This document shows positions 8,397-17,528 of a DNA stretch of 64,000 bases, in pieces (the first letter of the stretch is position 1; every line of letters begins with the position of its first letter). The notes beneath the pieces are model-generated. The model made no database searches, was not told the DNA's origin, and saw only the letters and a program-made list of their open reading frames with translations. Made by a program: the position numbers and the translations under genes. Source of the stretch: Streptococcus mitis subsp. hohhotensis (GTDB taxonomy: Bacteria; Bacillota; Bacilli; Lactobacillales; Streptococcaceae); the NCBI RefSeq assembly GCF_000722775.1, contig NZ_JPFZ01000009.1:924410-988409 (forward strand), read 5' to 3'.

Positions 8397-9219
8397 ACTC
8401 CCAAAAGTCATCGAATACGGTGATGGGTAAGTGGCGTTTGTGTTGGCCTTTGTGCCACCAGTTTTCGATTCTTGCTTGGGCTTCTGGGTTAATTGTTTTG
8501 CCTTCTAGGTAGTCGTCAATCTCTTCATAGGTGACTCCGAGGGCTACTTCGTCAGCTAGGCCTGGTTTGTCTTCTTCTAGGTCTGCTGTTGGGATTTTTT
8601 CATAAAGTGCTGGGTCTGCACCAAGTTCCTTCAAGAGTTGTTTTCCTTGACGTTTATTGAGGCGGTAAAGAGGGAGAATATCCGCACCACCGTCACCAAA
8701 CTTGGTAAAGAAACCTGTGATATTTTCCGCGGCGTGGTCTGTTCCAATGACCGCTCCGCTATGGGAACCAGCAAGGGCATACTGAGCAATCATACGGCAA
8801 CGAGCCTTGATATTTCCCTTGTTGAAGTCTGAAACAGGGCTTCCTGTCGCTTCAACTGCAGCTGTCATGGCGTCAGCTGATTCCTTGATATTGACGACTA
8901 AACTGACATCAGGCTGGATAAAGGCAAGGGCTTTTTGAGCATCTGCTTCATCAGCTTGCACTCCATATGGCAGGCGGATAGCGATAAATTTGTAGCTGTC
9001 ATCACCCGTCTCTGCTCGCAGTTCTTCCATAGCTAATTGGGCCAATCGACCTGCTAAGGTTGAGTCTTGTCCCCCAGAAATCCCAAGTACAAAGGTTTTA
9101 AGAAAGGGATGTTTTTTCAGGTATCTTTTTAAGAAATCAATGGAACGACGGATTTCTTCCTGGGCATCAATCACTGGTTTGACACCCAGCTCTTGGATAA
9201 TCGTTTCTTGCAAACTCAT
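8395..9219 (-). CDS. nadE: Ammonia-dependent NAD+ synthetase
   Basis: A 274-residue enzyme that amidates nicotinate adenine dinucleotide to NAD+ with ATP and ammonia, the last step of NAD synthesis. The ATP-pyrophosphatase P-loop is [10 protein letters not shown] (SGGQDS at 48-53). Other family features are [26 protein letters not shown] and the C-terminal [13 protein letters not shown]. The length fits the short bacterial form without a glutaminase domain. It overlaps pncB by 4 bp, so the two salvage enzymes are coupled. Confidence 0.96.
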   Translation of the reverse strand: MSLQETIIQELGVKPVIDAQEEIRRSIDFLKRYLKKHPFLKTFVLGISGGQDSTLAGRLAQLAMEELRAETGDDSYKFIAIRLPYGVQADEADAQKALAFIQPDVSLVVNIKESADAMTAAVEATGSPVSDFNKGNIKARCRMIAQYALAGSHSGAVIGTDHAAENITGFFTKFGDGGADILPLYRLNKRQGKQLLKELGADPALYEKIPTADLEEDKPGLADEVALGVTYEEIDDYLEGKTINPEAQARIENWWHKGQHKRHLPITVFDDFWE

Positions 9220-10676
9220 TCTTCTTCTCCTTCACCAAGAGCTTCCTTGCGCATTTTGTCAATCAAGTCCATCTTGTCTTGCCATACATCACGCGCCAAA
9301 TCCACTGGATAATGCTGCGGATTGAGCACGCGCTTGTACTCATCCCAAAGCTTGTCAAATTCCTTACGAGCATAGTCCTGAATCTCAGTCAAACTAGGCA
9401 GGTTGTAAATCAATTTTCCGTCTTTGAAGATATCCACCAAGAGAGGCACAGCATCAAAATTACGAACGGTCTTCTTGATGTAGGTATAAGTCGGATGGAA
9501 CATCTTGATTTCTGTCATGCTGGCAACATCCACACCATCATAAGTGATATAATCGCCTTCTGACTTACCTTTTTCACGACTGGTAATGCGCCACACCTGC
9601 TTCTTACCTGGCGTAGATACTTTTTCTGCATTATTAGACAGCTTAATGGTATTGCGCATCTGACCATTTTCATCTTCGATTGCAACAATCTTATAAACCG
9701 CCCCAAGAGCTGGTTGGTCATAGGCTGTAATCAGCTTGGTACCCACACCCCAGACATCAATCTTGGCCTTTTGCATCTTGAGGTTGAGGATAGTATTTTC
9801 GTCCAAATCATTAGAAGCATAAATCTTAGCCTCTGTAAATCCAGCCTCGTCCAGTTGCTGACGAACTTTCTTGGAAATGTAGGCAATATCCCCAGAGTCA
9901 ATCCGCACACCCATAAAGTTAATCTGATCGCCCAGTTCACGCGCCACCTGAATGGCAGCTGGAACTCCGATGCGAAGGGTGTCATAGGTATCCACAAGAA
10001 AGACGCAATTTTTGTGGGTCGCAGCATAAGCCTTAAAGGCCTCATAGTCGTTACCATAAACCTGTACTAAGGCATGAGCATGAGTACCCAAGACAGGAAT
10101 GTCAAAGAGTTTACCAGCACGCACGTTGCTGGTCCCATTGGCACCACCAATCACCGCTGCGCGTGTTCCCCAGATAGCTGCATCCATTTCTTGAGCCCGA
10201 CGTGTCCCAAACTCCATCAAAGGCTCATCTTCAATGACTGAACGAATACGAGCTGCCTTAGTCGCCACCAAGGTCTGGTAGTTGACGATGTTCAAAAGAG
10301 CCGTTTCGACCAATTGACATTGGGCTAGAGGGCCTTCCACCTGCACAATCGGTTCATTAGCAAAGACCAAGTCCCCTTCTTGGGCAGAACGAACGGTCAA
10401 CTCCAACTTGAAATTGCGAAGATAGTCCAAGAATGCCCCATGATAGCCTAGCGACTCCAAATAGGCAATATCACTATCTGAAAAATGCAAATCTTCAAGA
10501 TAACTCACAATTCTTTCCAAACCTGCAAAAACCGCATAGCCGTTCTTAAAAGGCTGTTGGCGGAAATAAACCTCAAAGACCGCCTTTTTATTGTGAATCC
10601 CTTGGTCAAAGTAAACCTGCATCATGTTGATCTGGTACAAGTCCGTGTGCAATGTCAAACTATCATCTGGATACAT
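9216..10676 (-). CDS. pncB: Nicotinate phosphoribosyltransferase
   Basis: A 486-residue enzyme converting nicotinate and PRPP to nicotinate mononucleotide, the entry step of NAD salvage. Family features include the N-terminal [53 protein letters not shown], and the PRPP/nicotinate-site stretch [17 protein letters not shown]. First gene of the pncB-nadE operon. Streptococci commonly depend on nicotinate uptake, which fits this pair. Confidence 0.95.
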   Translation of the reverse strand: MYPDDSLTLHTDLYQINMMQVYFDQGIHNKKAVFEVYFRQQPFKNGYAVFAGLERIVSYLEDLHFSDSDIAYLESLGYHGAFLDYLRNFKLELTVRSAQEGDLVFANEPIVQVEGPLAQCQLVETALLNIVNYQTLVATKAARIRSVIEDEPLMEFGTRRAQEMDAAIWGTRAAVIGGANGTSNVRAGKLFDIPVLGTHAHALVQVYGNDYEAFKAYAATHKNCVFLVDTYDTLRIGVPAAIQVARELGDQINFMGVRIDSGDIAYISKKVRQQLDEAGFTEAKIYASNDLDENTILNLKMQKAKIDVWGVGTKLITAYDQPALGAVYKIVAIEDENGQMRNTIKLSNNAEKVSTPGKKQVWRITSREKGKSEGDYITYDGVDVASMTEIKMFHPTYTYIKKTVRNFDAVPLLVDIFKDGKLIYNLPSLTEIQDYARKEFDKLWDEYKRVLNPQHYPVDLARDVWQDKMDLIDKMRKEALGEGEEE

Positions 10677-10700
10677 ACTTTTCCTACTTCCTTAGCTAGA

Positions 10701-10734
10701 AATACATGAAAATTTTCAAGAACTTTCATGTATT
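10701..10734. promoter_or_regulatory. 11-bp inverted repeat in the pncB leader
   Basis: AATACATGAAA and TTTCATGTATT are perfect arms around a 12-nt spacer, located in the predicted 5' leader of pncB between a TATAAT element (minus strand, about 10750-10755) and the start codon. It could be an operator or an mRNA hairpin. It does not resemble the NiaR operator as I remember it. Confidence 0.5.
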
Positions 10735-10791
10735 CCAATAAATTAGTACTATTATAACACATTTTGGCTGGATTGAGAAAAGAGTAACAAG

Positions 10792-11280
10792 CTATTCTCC
10801 ACTCTCCAGTTCATCCATATCTTGTTCAAACTTTTTCTGAGCCCATTCGCCATAGCTCTTCAGACCAAGATTGCCGATAAAAACCCAAGGAAGGTAAATG
10901 ACATAAGTAATTGCCCAAGCAGATAGGTATTTAAGGTTCAAAGGATTGTGCTGATAAATTTCTATATTGAATTGATAATTCTGCAACATCAAAAGAGCCG
11001 TAATCGCCAAGGTTAGGAAAAAACAACCCAAAATCGTAAAATGAAAACGACTATAGTAGGTCACTCCCAGATAACGGGCACGATTGAAAAAGAAGAAAAT
11101 TCCTACTATCAGAGTATAGACTAGAAAATTCGAATTAAAAAGAGATGGAGCCAACACTGCCACCAAATAGCTTAGAAGTACAAGCCCAATAAAGAGTGAA
11201 AAAGACTCTGCCCCAGCTTTATTGATTAGTTGTTCTTCTCTTTCGTCAAGTAATTGATAATGAATGAATTTATTTACCAT
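10792..11280 (-). CDS. Small membrane protein, third gene of a regulator cassette
   Basis: A 162-residue protein with about four transmembrane helices (near 28-48, 52-66, 83-100, 122-142) and an acidic C-terminal tail. Not recognised beyond a loose likeness to DUF6773-type proteins. It overlaps the preceding membrane-protein gene by 11 bp, with GGAGGAAGAAG as SD inside that gene, so the two are coupled. The shared start region (HYQLLDEREEQLINKAGAESF compared with VIKDERTEKLDGNISGE in the neighbour) suggests the two are distant paralogues. Confidence 0.7.
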   Translation of the reverse strand: MVNKFIHYQLLDEREEQLINKAGAESFSLFIGLVLLSYLVAVLAPSLFNSNFLVYTLIVGIFFFFNRARYLGVTYYSRFHFTILGCFFLTLAITALLMLQNYQFNIEIYQHNPLNLKYLSAWAITYVIYLPWVFIGNLGLKSYGEWAQKKFEQDMDELESGE

Positions 11281-11743
11281 CTTCTTCCTCCCAAACTTGC
11301 TGATTTCTGCGATTCAAGTATAGGATAACTCTATCCATAGAAAAACTCCCAACGAGATAGATGATAACTGCTAGAACCACTTTTAGGGAGTACTTCCAAG
11401 TCAATAGATTGACCAGTTCCTCGCGATTGCCAACGATATCAATCAATAAAATCACTATAGAGAATCCCAAAGCAGATAAAATTCTTTCTTTTCCAGTATT
11501 CTCAACAATATCTCGAATGTCAATTCCAACATACATGCGGCGAATAATGGCATACAAACCGACTCCAATCAATAAAAGTAATTCTGGTAAATAGGACAAA
11601 AGTGTTAAATTGAAAATATAAACTTTGGCAAAAATTTCCAGTGCCAAAAATAGGCAAATTCCCAAGAGAATTTCTCCTGAAATGTTTCCGTCCAATTTTT
11701 CCGTACGTTCATCTTTAATCACAAGTTTCTTTCTATTTTTCAT
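11270..11743 (-). CDS. Small membrane protein, second gene of a regulator cassette
   Basis: A 157-residue protein with about four hydrophobic helices and the N-terminal motif KDERTEKLDGNISGE seen in small membrane proteins paired with XRE regulators. It overlaps the XRE gene by 11 bp and the next membrane gene by 11 bp; each overlap contains a GGAGGAAGA SD. Function unknown. Confidence 0.75.
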   Translation of the reverse strand: MKNRKKLVIKDERTEKLDGNISGEILLGICLFLALEIFAKVYIFNLTLLSYLPELLLLIGVGLYAIIRRMYVGIDIRDIVENTGKERILSALGFSIVILLIDIVGNREELVNLLTWKYSLKVVLAVIIYLVGSFSMDRVILYLNRRNQQVWEEEDGK

Positions 11744-11942
11744 CTTCTTCCTCCCAAAATAATTGATCTAAAGTTTTGCCTAAGCATCTGCAAATGGACT
11801 GGCAGAGGGAGAGACTAGGATTGTATTTCCCAGCTTCAATCAGACCTATAGTCTGCCTAGTAACACCTACAGCTTCTGCCAAATCCCCTTGTGTTAAATC
11901 ACGCTCCACCCGAGCTAATTTTAATTTTAAATTTTTAGTCAC
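11733..11942 (-). CDS. Short XRE-family transcriptional regulator
   Basis: A 69-residue protein that is almost only a helix-turn-helix domain (residues 4-60; LTQGDLAEAVGVTRQTIGLIEAGKYNPSL spans the recognition region). It resembles the YozG/Cro-like stand-alone repressors. The start is GTG with GGAGG 6 nt upstream. It heads a three-gene cassette with two membrane proteins and probably controls its own promoter. Confidence 0.88.
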   Translation of the reverse strand: MTKNLKLKLARVERDLTQGDLAEAVGVTRQTIGLIEAGKYNPSLSLCQSICRCLGKTLDQLFWEEEDEK

Positions 11943-11989
11943 TAGCGTCCTCCTTCAACATTTTAAAAAGTTGCGCTTCTTTTAAAAAT

Positions 11990-12017
11990 ATTATACCATA
12001 TATCTAACTTAATGCAA
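11990..12017 (-). promoter_or_regulatory. Promoter of the XRE cassette
   Basis: TTGCAT (12017-12012) and TATAAT (11995-11990) on the minus strand, 16 bp apart. The ATATAT repeats around the spacer could bind the encoded repressor. Confidence 0.6.
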
Positions 12018-12050
12018 TATATAAATGTCATTTTGTAATATTTTATTAAC

Positions 12051-12085
12051 AAAAAAACTCTCTATCATCTTACATGATAAAGAGT
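12051..12085 (-). terminator. Intrinsic terminator after the 12141 acetyltransferase gene
   Basis: Arms ACTCTTTATCAT and ATGATAGAGAGT pair (one G-U/mismatch position) with a 5-nt loop, followed by T7 on the minus strand. Confidence 0.8.
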
Positions 12086-12140
12086 ATTCGTTCTTATTTG
12101 ATACTTAGCTAAGCTCCTCTTCAAAGGATAGAAGTCTAGG

Positions 12141-12551
12141 TCACAAATCCTTTTGGTAATAATATCTTTGCCCAATGTAGGGATAGTCTTGTAAGGTAAA
12201 GACTTCTTTGTAGCCATGCCTTTTATAAAAATCTGGAGCTTGAAACTGGTAGGTATTGACAAAAGCAAAACGACAGTTTCGATTCTTAGCTTCAGTTTCT
12301 GCTTGCTGCAATAGCTTTGAACCGATTCCTTGCCTTCTCAGTTCCTCTTTTACAAATAAATACTCGATTTCTAGCCAATTTCCAAAAGTCTCTGCTATCA
12401 AACCTGCCAGGAGATTGCCCTTTTCATCTTCGACATAAAGATTAAGTGGCTCACTTTCAGCTTCTTCTCTTTTTGAACGGTTATAAGCACGAATCAGATT
12501 CCCTATTTCTTGTGATTTATGGGATTCCTTATTTTCCAATCTAAAGTACAT
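12141..12551 (-). CDS. GNAT family N-acetyltransferase
   Basis: A 136-residue single-domain acetyltransferase. The acetyl-CoA motif A is VKEELRRQGIGSKLLQQAE (about 73-91; RRQGIG as the Q/RxxGxG signature) and motif B is FYKRHGYKEV. The substrate cannot be read from sequence. Monocistronic, with its own terminator. Confidence 0.88.
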   Translation of the reverse strand: MYFRLENKESHKSQEIGNLIRAYNRSKREEAESEPLNLYVEDEKGNLLAGLIAETFGNWLEIEYLFVKEELRRQGIGSKLLQQAETEAKNRNCRFAFVNTYQFQAPDFYKRHGYKEVFTLQDYPYIGQRYYYQKDL

Positions 12552-12613
12552 CTAAACCTCCTCGAAACGATTACAGCTTGATTATAGTCCTATTTCAATA
12601 GACTGTCAAACTA

Positions 12614-12642
12614 GAAAAACTCACCAACCTGAGTTGATGAGT
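12614..12642 (-). terminator. Intrinsic terminator after the permease gene
   Basis: ACTCATCAAC and GTTGGTGAGT form a hairpin with one mismatch and a 4-nt loop, followed by TTTTT on the minus strand, just past the permease stop. Confidence 0.8.
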
Positions 12643-12649
12643 CTTTAAT

Positions 12650-13987
12650 CTATTTTCTAAATTTCCACTGGCTGTAAATCCCGAAACCGATAATCCAAAT
12701 AGCTGAACCGATTGCTCCGACAAATGTAGACTCTTGTAAAAAGAGGGTTACAAAGACAAAGGCAAAGAAGAGCATGGTTAAAGGATTTAGGAAACGATAA
12801 TGGGGCATGAGATAACCATCTGCCATAAAGTCTGGTGACTTGCGGTATTTAAGGTGAGCCACCATAATCAAGATATAAATGGCGATATAGACACCTGATG
12901 ATGATGCCGTAATCAAGGCAAAGGCATCGGAAACACCTGGCAATACGTTGATAAAGGCTGCTAGGGCAATCAAAATTGCTGAGGCGATGATGGCATTTTG
13001 TGGTACGTTGTGACGGGAAAGAGTATCTGCCTTGATAGCCTTTAAGAATGGATTGGGCGAATCATGGGCAATCTGATACAAATGACGACCTGTTGAATAA
13101 AGGGTTGAGTTAAGGGCAGATGCTGCTGAGGTCAAAACGACGAAGTTAATCAAGGCTGCTGCCCACTTGATACCGGCTAATTCAAATACTGTAACAAAAG
13201 GTGAATCAGCAGAAGCAAGCTCACGCCAGGGAATGATAGCCATGATGGCTAAGAGGGCACCACCGTAGAAAAAGGCGATTCGCAAAGGAATTTCCTTAAC
13301 AGCTTTTGGCAAGACCTGACGTGGATTTTTGGTTTCAGAAGTTGTTACTCCAATAAACTCAATCATTAGATAAGCAAAGAAAACCATCTGAAAGGCCATG
13401 ACAAAGTTCACTCCACCATTTGGGAAGAGGGAGAAATTGTCGGCAATATTAGCTAAACTTGCTACTCCATGAGGTGTCTTAAAGCCTGTCAAGACCATAA
13501 AGACCCCTGTGGCAATCATGGCTAAAATAGCCACAATCTTGACCATCGCAAACCAAAACTCAACTTCACCAAAGAGCTTCACCGCAATCAGATTAACCAA
13601 GGCTAGAATGGTCAAAAATCCAATCTCAATCATCCAACTTGGCCAGCTAGGGAACCAGAACTGAACATAGTGAGCGATAGCTGTGATTTCCGCCATACCG
13701 ATAAAGACAACGGATAGCCAGTAAGACCAAACTGAGAAATAACCCCAGCCCTTACCCAAATGACGCGTGATAAAGTTGATAAAGGTATGTTGCTCAGGAT
13801 CTTGATAAAGCATTTCCCCAACCGCACGCATCATGAGAAACATAAAGGCTCCAGTAATCATATAAATCAGTACAATGGAAGGACCTGTTAGGCTGATAGA
13901 GCGACCTGCTCCCAAAAAGAGTCCTGTTCCAATTGTTCCCGCAATGGCCATAACCTGCACGTGACGATTGGTCAGACCACGCTCCAT
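12650..13987 (-). CDS. Amino acid permease (APC superfamily, AAT-type)
   Basis: About 445 residues with twelve predicted transmembrane helices. The N-terminal consensus helix MAIAGTIGTGLFLGAG and LTGPSIVLIYMITG are typical of the AAT/CycA/AnsP group that takes up neutral amino acids by proton symport. The substrate is not predictable. Start choice is uncertain: ATG at 13987 (MERGLTNRHVQ) gives the family-standard N-terminus, while an upstream TTG at 14029 adds 14 residues and lacks family similarity. A BOX element ends only 10 bp before that TTG, so the promoter is probably inside or beyond it. Confidence 0.88.
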   Translation of the reverse strand: MERGLTNRHVQVMAIAGTIGTGLFLGAGRSISLTGPSIVLIYMITGAFMFLMMRAVGEMLYQDPEQHTFINFITRHLGKGWGYFSVWSYWLSVVFIGMAEITAIAHYVQFWFPSWPSWMIEIGFLTILALVNLIAVKLFGEVEFWFAMVKIVAILAMIATGVFMVLTGFKTPHGVASLANIADNFSLFPNGGVNFVMAFQMVFFAYLMIEFIGVTTSETKNPRQVLPKAVKEIPLRIAFFYGGALLAIMAIIPWRELASADSPFVTVFELAGIKWAAALINFVVLTSAASALNSTLYSTGRHLYQIAHDSPNPFLKAIKADTLSRHNVPQNAIIASAILIALAAFINVLPGVSDAFALITASSSGVYIAIYILIMVAHLKYRKSPDFMADGYLMPHYRFLNPLTMLFFAFVFVTLFLQESTFVGAIGSAIWIIGFGIYSQWKFRK

Positions 13988-14038
13988 CTTATTTTTTTCT
14001 TCTTTGAACTCATATCGTCTCCAATTCAATTTAATTTA

Positions 14039-14141
14039 TACTCAATGAAAATCAAAGAGCAAACTAGGAAGCTAGCCGCAGGCTGTACTTGAGTACGGCA
14101 AGGCGACGCTGACGTGGTTTGAATTTGATTTTCGAAGAGTA
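14039..14141 (-). repeat. BOX element, boxC-boxA without boxB (minus orientation)
   Basis: Starts with the boxC end (TACTCAATGAAAATC), passes through the conserved TACGGCAAGGCGACGCTGAC core of boxA and ends in TTTTCGAAGAGTA. No 45-bp boxB unit lies between. It sits between greA and the permease gene. Confidence 0.9.
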
Positions 14142-14150
14142 GCAAAATGG

Positions 14151-14193
14151 AAAAAGGAGTGAGTGAAGCGCATTGCCTCCCCACTCCTTTTTT
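14151..14193. terminator. Intrinsic terminator after greA, probably bidirectional
   Basis: AAAAAGGAGTG and CACTCCTTTTTT pair around a ~20-nt loop; T/A runs flank both sides. Confidence 0.75.
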
Positions 14194-14199
14194 CTGTTT

Positions 14200-14682
14200 T
14201 TAGGCTGTTTTTTCAACTTTCAAGATTTTTACATCATAACTACCAACAGGTGTTTCAATAGTTGCTGTGTCACCTGTTTTCTTACCAATCAAAGCTTGTC
14301 CAATTGGACTTTCATTTGAAACCTTACCTGCAAAGGCATCCGCACCAGCTGAACCTACGATAATATAAACTTCTTCTTCGTCCTCACCAATTTCTTGGAT
14401 AGTGACTGTTTTACCAATCGCTACTTCGTCTTGGGCAACTGAGTCACTATTGACGATTTCAGCATAACGGATTTTTGTTTCCAAGCTAGAGATTTGTCCT
14501 TCGACAAAGGCTTGTTCATCCTTAGCCGCTTCGTATTCACTGTTTTCAGAAAGGTCACCGTATGAACGGGCAATCTTAATGCGTTCTACCACTTCTGGTC
14601 GGCGGACCAATTTCAATTCTTCTAATTCTTTTTCAAGTTTTTCCTTTTCCGCAAGGGTCATAGGATATGTTTTTTCTGCCAT
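14200..14682 (-). CDS. greA: Transcription elongation factor GreA
   Basis: A 160-residue protein that stimulates transcript cleavage in backtracked RNA polymerase. The N-terminal coiled coil (about 8-75) includes [28 protein letters not shown] with the D/E pair at its tip; the C-terminal FKBP-like domain ends with [15 protein letters not shown]. The start MAEKTYPMT is family-standard; an upstream TTG in the same frame is not favoured. Last gene of the murC-mltG-greA run. Confidence 0.96.
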   Translation of the reverse strand: MAEKTYPMTLAEKEKLEKELEELKLVRRPEVVERIKIARSYGDLSENSEYEAAKDEQAFVEGQISSLETKIRYAEIVNSDSVAQDEVAIGKTVTIQEIGEDEEEVYIIVGSAGADAFAGKVSNESPIGQALIGKKTGDTATIETPVGSYDVKILKVEKTA

Positions 14683-14715
14683 TTTTCTCAACTTTCTTCT
14701 GATGATATTTTCTAA

Positions 14716-14747
14716 CTAAAATTATGTGAAGCATCACATAATTTTAG
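14716..14747. terminator. Strong hairpin between mltG and greA
   Basis: CTAAAATTATGTGA and TCACATAATTTTAG are perfect 14-bp arms with a 4-nt loop; the stem starts at the mltG stop codon. The following T-run is only partial, so it may attenuate rather than stop transcription into greA. Confidence 0.65.
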
Positions 14748-16486
14748 TTTGTTTGGTTTAATTTGCTGTTGACATGTTCAGCGACATTACGATCATGCTC
14801 CTCCTGAGTAGTAGCATAATAGACCTTACCATCTGTAACATTAGCTACAAAGTATAAGTTATCACTCTTAGTCTGATTAATACTTGCCTCGATGGCATCC
14901 AAGCTTGGACTATCTACTGGACCTGGCATCAAACCAGCTTTCGTATAAACATTATACGGTGAATTAATTGTCGTATCAATTCCAGCATCATCAGCAAGAC
15001 TAATCTTCTGACCAAGTTTTCCTTGAGCATACAAGATGGCAATATTGCTTTGAAGTGGCATACCAAGATTCAAGCGATTGTAGAATACACCTGCAATCAA
15101 CTTACGGTCTTCCGTCTTAGCTCCTTCTTTTTCGACAAGAGAAGCAATGGTCAGCAATTCATTGACCGTTAAATTCTTAGACTTAATCGTACTGTAATGA
15201 GGTGCCAAAGTCTTGTCCATAGCTGCCAACATCTCATCAATCAAGCTTTCAATAGTTGTACTTTCCTTGATAGAATATGTAGCTGGGAAGAGGAAACCTT
15301 CCAAACGGTAACGAACGCCACTTTCCTTTGTAGGCAAGCTTTCAAGTAGACTAGGATATTTGGCAACTTCTTGACTAATAAAGTTGTCATCTTGCACTTT
15401 AGCCAAGAAAGCATCCGCTGTCAAAGGCTCTTTGAAGTCACCTTGCAATTGACCTACCGCTTGTGCCATTTGATCAATCGTATAACCTTCTGGAATTGTT
15501 AAATTCGCAAGCGCAGGTTCTTGAGCTTCAGCTGTTCCACCTTTTTGCAATTCATGGATGATATCTTCTGTACTCATACTCTTTTGCAAATTGTAATAGC
15601 CAGACTTCAAATCTGAATAATTTTTATATTTTGCATAAAAAGCAAAAATCACTCCGTGTTTAATCAAACCAGACTTTTCAAGAGTTGAACCAATTGTTTG
15701 AACATTAGCTCCTTCTGGGATTTGCACTGTCACATATTGTTTAGATGAAGCATCCACAGGCTGTAAAGATGACTGAACATACTGATAACCGAAGTAAGCA
15801 CCTGCTGAAATCAAACCTAGGAATATAAGTAGAGAAATGAAGAAGGCCTTAAATCCTGATTTTTTCTTCTTGGGTGACTTAACCGTCTCACGACGGCTAC
15901 GACGTGGAGTTGCAGGCATTTCTTCTACAACTTTCTTTTCCACTACTGGTTTTGAAGTAGGAACTTCTCTTTTTACCTCTCTCTGAGCTTCTGTCTTATA
16001 AGAAACAGCTACCCTCGTTGGGATTTCATTAAATTCCTTTTCTACTTTTCTAGGACTAACAGGTCCTGGAGTTGGTCTTGATACTCCCTCCGCTGATGGA
16101 GTAGAAGGTCCTTCTTGACTCGGGTGACTAGAAGCAAGTGGAGCTTGTCTTACAGCCTCTTCTGCGGGAGAAGAAGGCACATCTTGACTTGGATGACTTG
16201 GAACACCAGGAGTTTCTCTTTGAATCTCATCTGCTGGAGAAGCTGGTACATCTTGACTTGGGTGAGTAGGCACGGTAGGAGCTTTTCTCATAATCTCCTC
16301 TACAGCTGATAGAGAATCTTCCATTAACTCTTCTATCGACTGGTCATTTTTAGAAGAAAATTGGGGTTTTATTGAAGCTAAATCAACTTTTTCCTGATCT
16401 TCTTCATGTTTTTTAACTCGTTCTAAATCTCGTAAAATCTGCTCTTTAAAGCTTAATTTTTCTTCTTCTCTTGACTTTTCACTCAA
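14744..16486 (-). CDS. mltG: Endolytic murein transglycosylase MltG
   Basis: A 580-residue membrane protein that cuts nascent glycan strands during peripheral wall growth. Residues 1-210 are cytoplasmic and include about three imperfect Pro-rich repeats (HPSQDVPxSPA, 70-135). One transmembrane helix spans about 213-235; a LysM-like region and the YceG domain follow outside. The catalytic segment LTIASLVEKEGAKTEDR holds the conserved glutamate (E452 or E454), followed by GVFYNRLNLGMPLQ. The long cytoplasmic repeat region is typical of pneumococcal relatives. Lies downstream of murC and upstream of greA. Confidence 0.93.
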   Translation of the reverse strand: MSEKSREEEKLSFKEQILRDLERVKKHEEDQEKVDLASIKPQFSSKNDQSIEELMEDSLSAVEEIMRKAPTVPTHPSQDVPASPADEIQRETPGVPSHPSQDVPSSPAEEAVRQAPLASSHPSQEGPSTPSAEGVSRPTPGPVSPRKVEKEFNEIPTRVAVSYKTEAQREVKREVPTSKPVVEKKVVEEMPATPRRSRRETVKSPKKKKSGFKAFFISLLIFLGLISAGAYFGYQYVQSSLQPVDASSKQYVTVQIPEGANVQTIGSTLEKSGLIKHGVIFAFYAKYKNYSDLKSGYYNLQKSMSTEDIIHELQKGGTAEAQEPALANLTIPEGYTIDQMAQAVGQLQGDFKEPLTADAFLAKVQDDNFISQEVAKYPSLLESLPTKESGVRYRLEGFLFPATYSIKESTTIESLIDEMLAAMDKTLAPHYSTIKSKNLTVNELLTIASLVEKEGAKTEDRKLIAGVFYNRLNLGMPLQSNIAILYAQGKLGQKISLADDAGIDTTINSPYNVYTKAGLMPGPVDSPSLDAIEASINQTKSDNLYFVANVTDGKVYYATTQEEHDRNVAEHVNSKLNQTN

Positions 16487-16566
16487 AAGTTTTTCCTCCT
16501 CGTTGACAATCCATAATATTATATCTTAAAAATCTAGGAAAAGCAACCTATGATGCCTTGTCTTGC

Positions 16567-17061
16567 CTATTTTTTAGCTTCCCAAACCATATCATACCAG
16601 GTTTCCCCTGCAAAGGTTGACTGGGACAGGCCTTCATTGACAAATCCGTGTTTTTCATAGTAGGCGATGAGATAGTCATGACAGGTTAGGTTAATGCCTT
16701 CTCTCTCATCTTCAAGAGCAACTTCTTTCAAGGCTGTTAGCAATTTCTGACCCAGTCCAAGACCCTGTACTTCCTTGGCAATAGAGAGACAGGTCACAGA
16801 GATATAGCCACCAGTCTCATGACTATAGTCTTTTATTTCTTCTGTAAAAGACTGGTCTTGTAGATAGCGGTGAGGGACAACTGGCCCTTCGATATAACCA
16901 ATAATCTTACCTTCTTTTTCCGCAACCAGAAAAGAGGTCTGAATTTCTCGCAAATGTGCCTCAAAGACAGATCGAGGAATGGCTTCTTCGACTGAAAAAT
17001 TCTCTAGTTCAATCTCGACAATCCGATCCAAATCTTCTAATCTTGCTTTCCTAATTTCCAT
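16567..17061 (-). CDS. GNAT family N-acetyltransferase (second of tandem pair)
   Basis: A 164-residue acetyltransferase with motif A in CLSIAKEVQGLGLGQKLLTALKEVA (QGLGLG) and motif B YYEKHGFVNEG. It overlaps the preceding acetyltransferase by 25 bp. The two share layout (LLTALKEVALE versus LLAALKEVAVE; YEKHGF versus FEMNGF), so they probably arose by tandem duplication. Substrate unknown. Confidence 0.88.
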   Translation of the reverse strand: MEIRKARLEDLDRIVEIELENFSVEEAIPRSVFEAHLREIQTSFLVAEKEGKIIGYIEGPVVPHRYLQDQSFTEEIKDYSHETGGYISVTCLSIAKEVQGLGLGQKLLTALKEVALEDEREGINLTCHDYLIAYYEKHGFVNEGLSQSTFAGETWYDMVWEAKK

Positions 17062-17519
17062 TGTGCCTCCAGATAAAAGGGATTAAACCAAATCATACTA
17101 TAACCCTGGCTAGTTGCATAAAGGGAAGTTTCTTCATCAATAAAACCGTTCATTTCAAAATAGTAAAGCAGCTCATCAGGACTCTCCAAACGAATCCCCT
17201 TGTACTCCAGCTCAACTGCCACCTCTTTCAAGGCTGCAAGAAGAAGTGTTCCCAAGCCCTGTCTCTGATGGTCAGACTCAATGACTAAAGAATGTACTTT
17301 TAGACATTGCGGATTGTCTGGCTGAGGACCGCTTAGAATATAGCCTAACAGTTGATTTTCATCCCTAGCTAGAAGAAAGGTATCCGCAGACTTACGGATA
17401 CTTTCTTCTAAAATATGGGAAGGTTGCCGCTTTTCAGCTGGAAAAGATGAAGCCTGAAGTGCCTCCATCTCAGCCAAATCAGCATCACTTGCCTGAATGA
17501 TCTTAATTGGAATTTCCAT
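17037..17519 (-). CDS. GNAT family N-acetyltransferase (first of tandem pair)
   Basis: A 160-residue acetyltransferase with motif A in HSLVIESDHQRQGLGTLLLAALKE (QRQGLG). Start MEIPIKIIQASDADL lies 10 bp after murC, so it is part of that operon. Substrate unknown; the co-location with murC and mltG is conserved in pneumococcus as I recall and does not prove a wall-related role. Confidence 0.88.
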   Translation of the reverse strand: MEIPIKIIQASDADLAEMEALQASSFPAEKRQPSHILEESIRKSADTFLLARDENQLLGYILSGPQPDNPQCLKVHSLVIESDHQRQGLGTLLLAALKEVAVELEYKGIRLESPDELLYYFEMNGFIDEETSLYATSQGYSMIWFNPFYLEAQWKLGKQD

Positions 17520-17528
17520 AAGAATATC

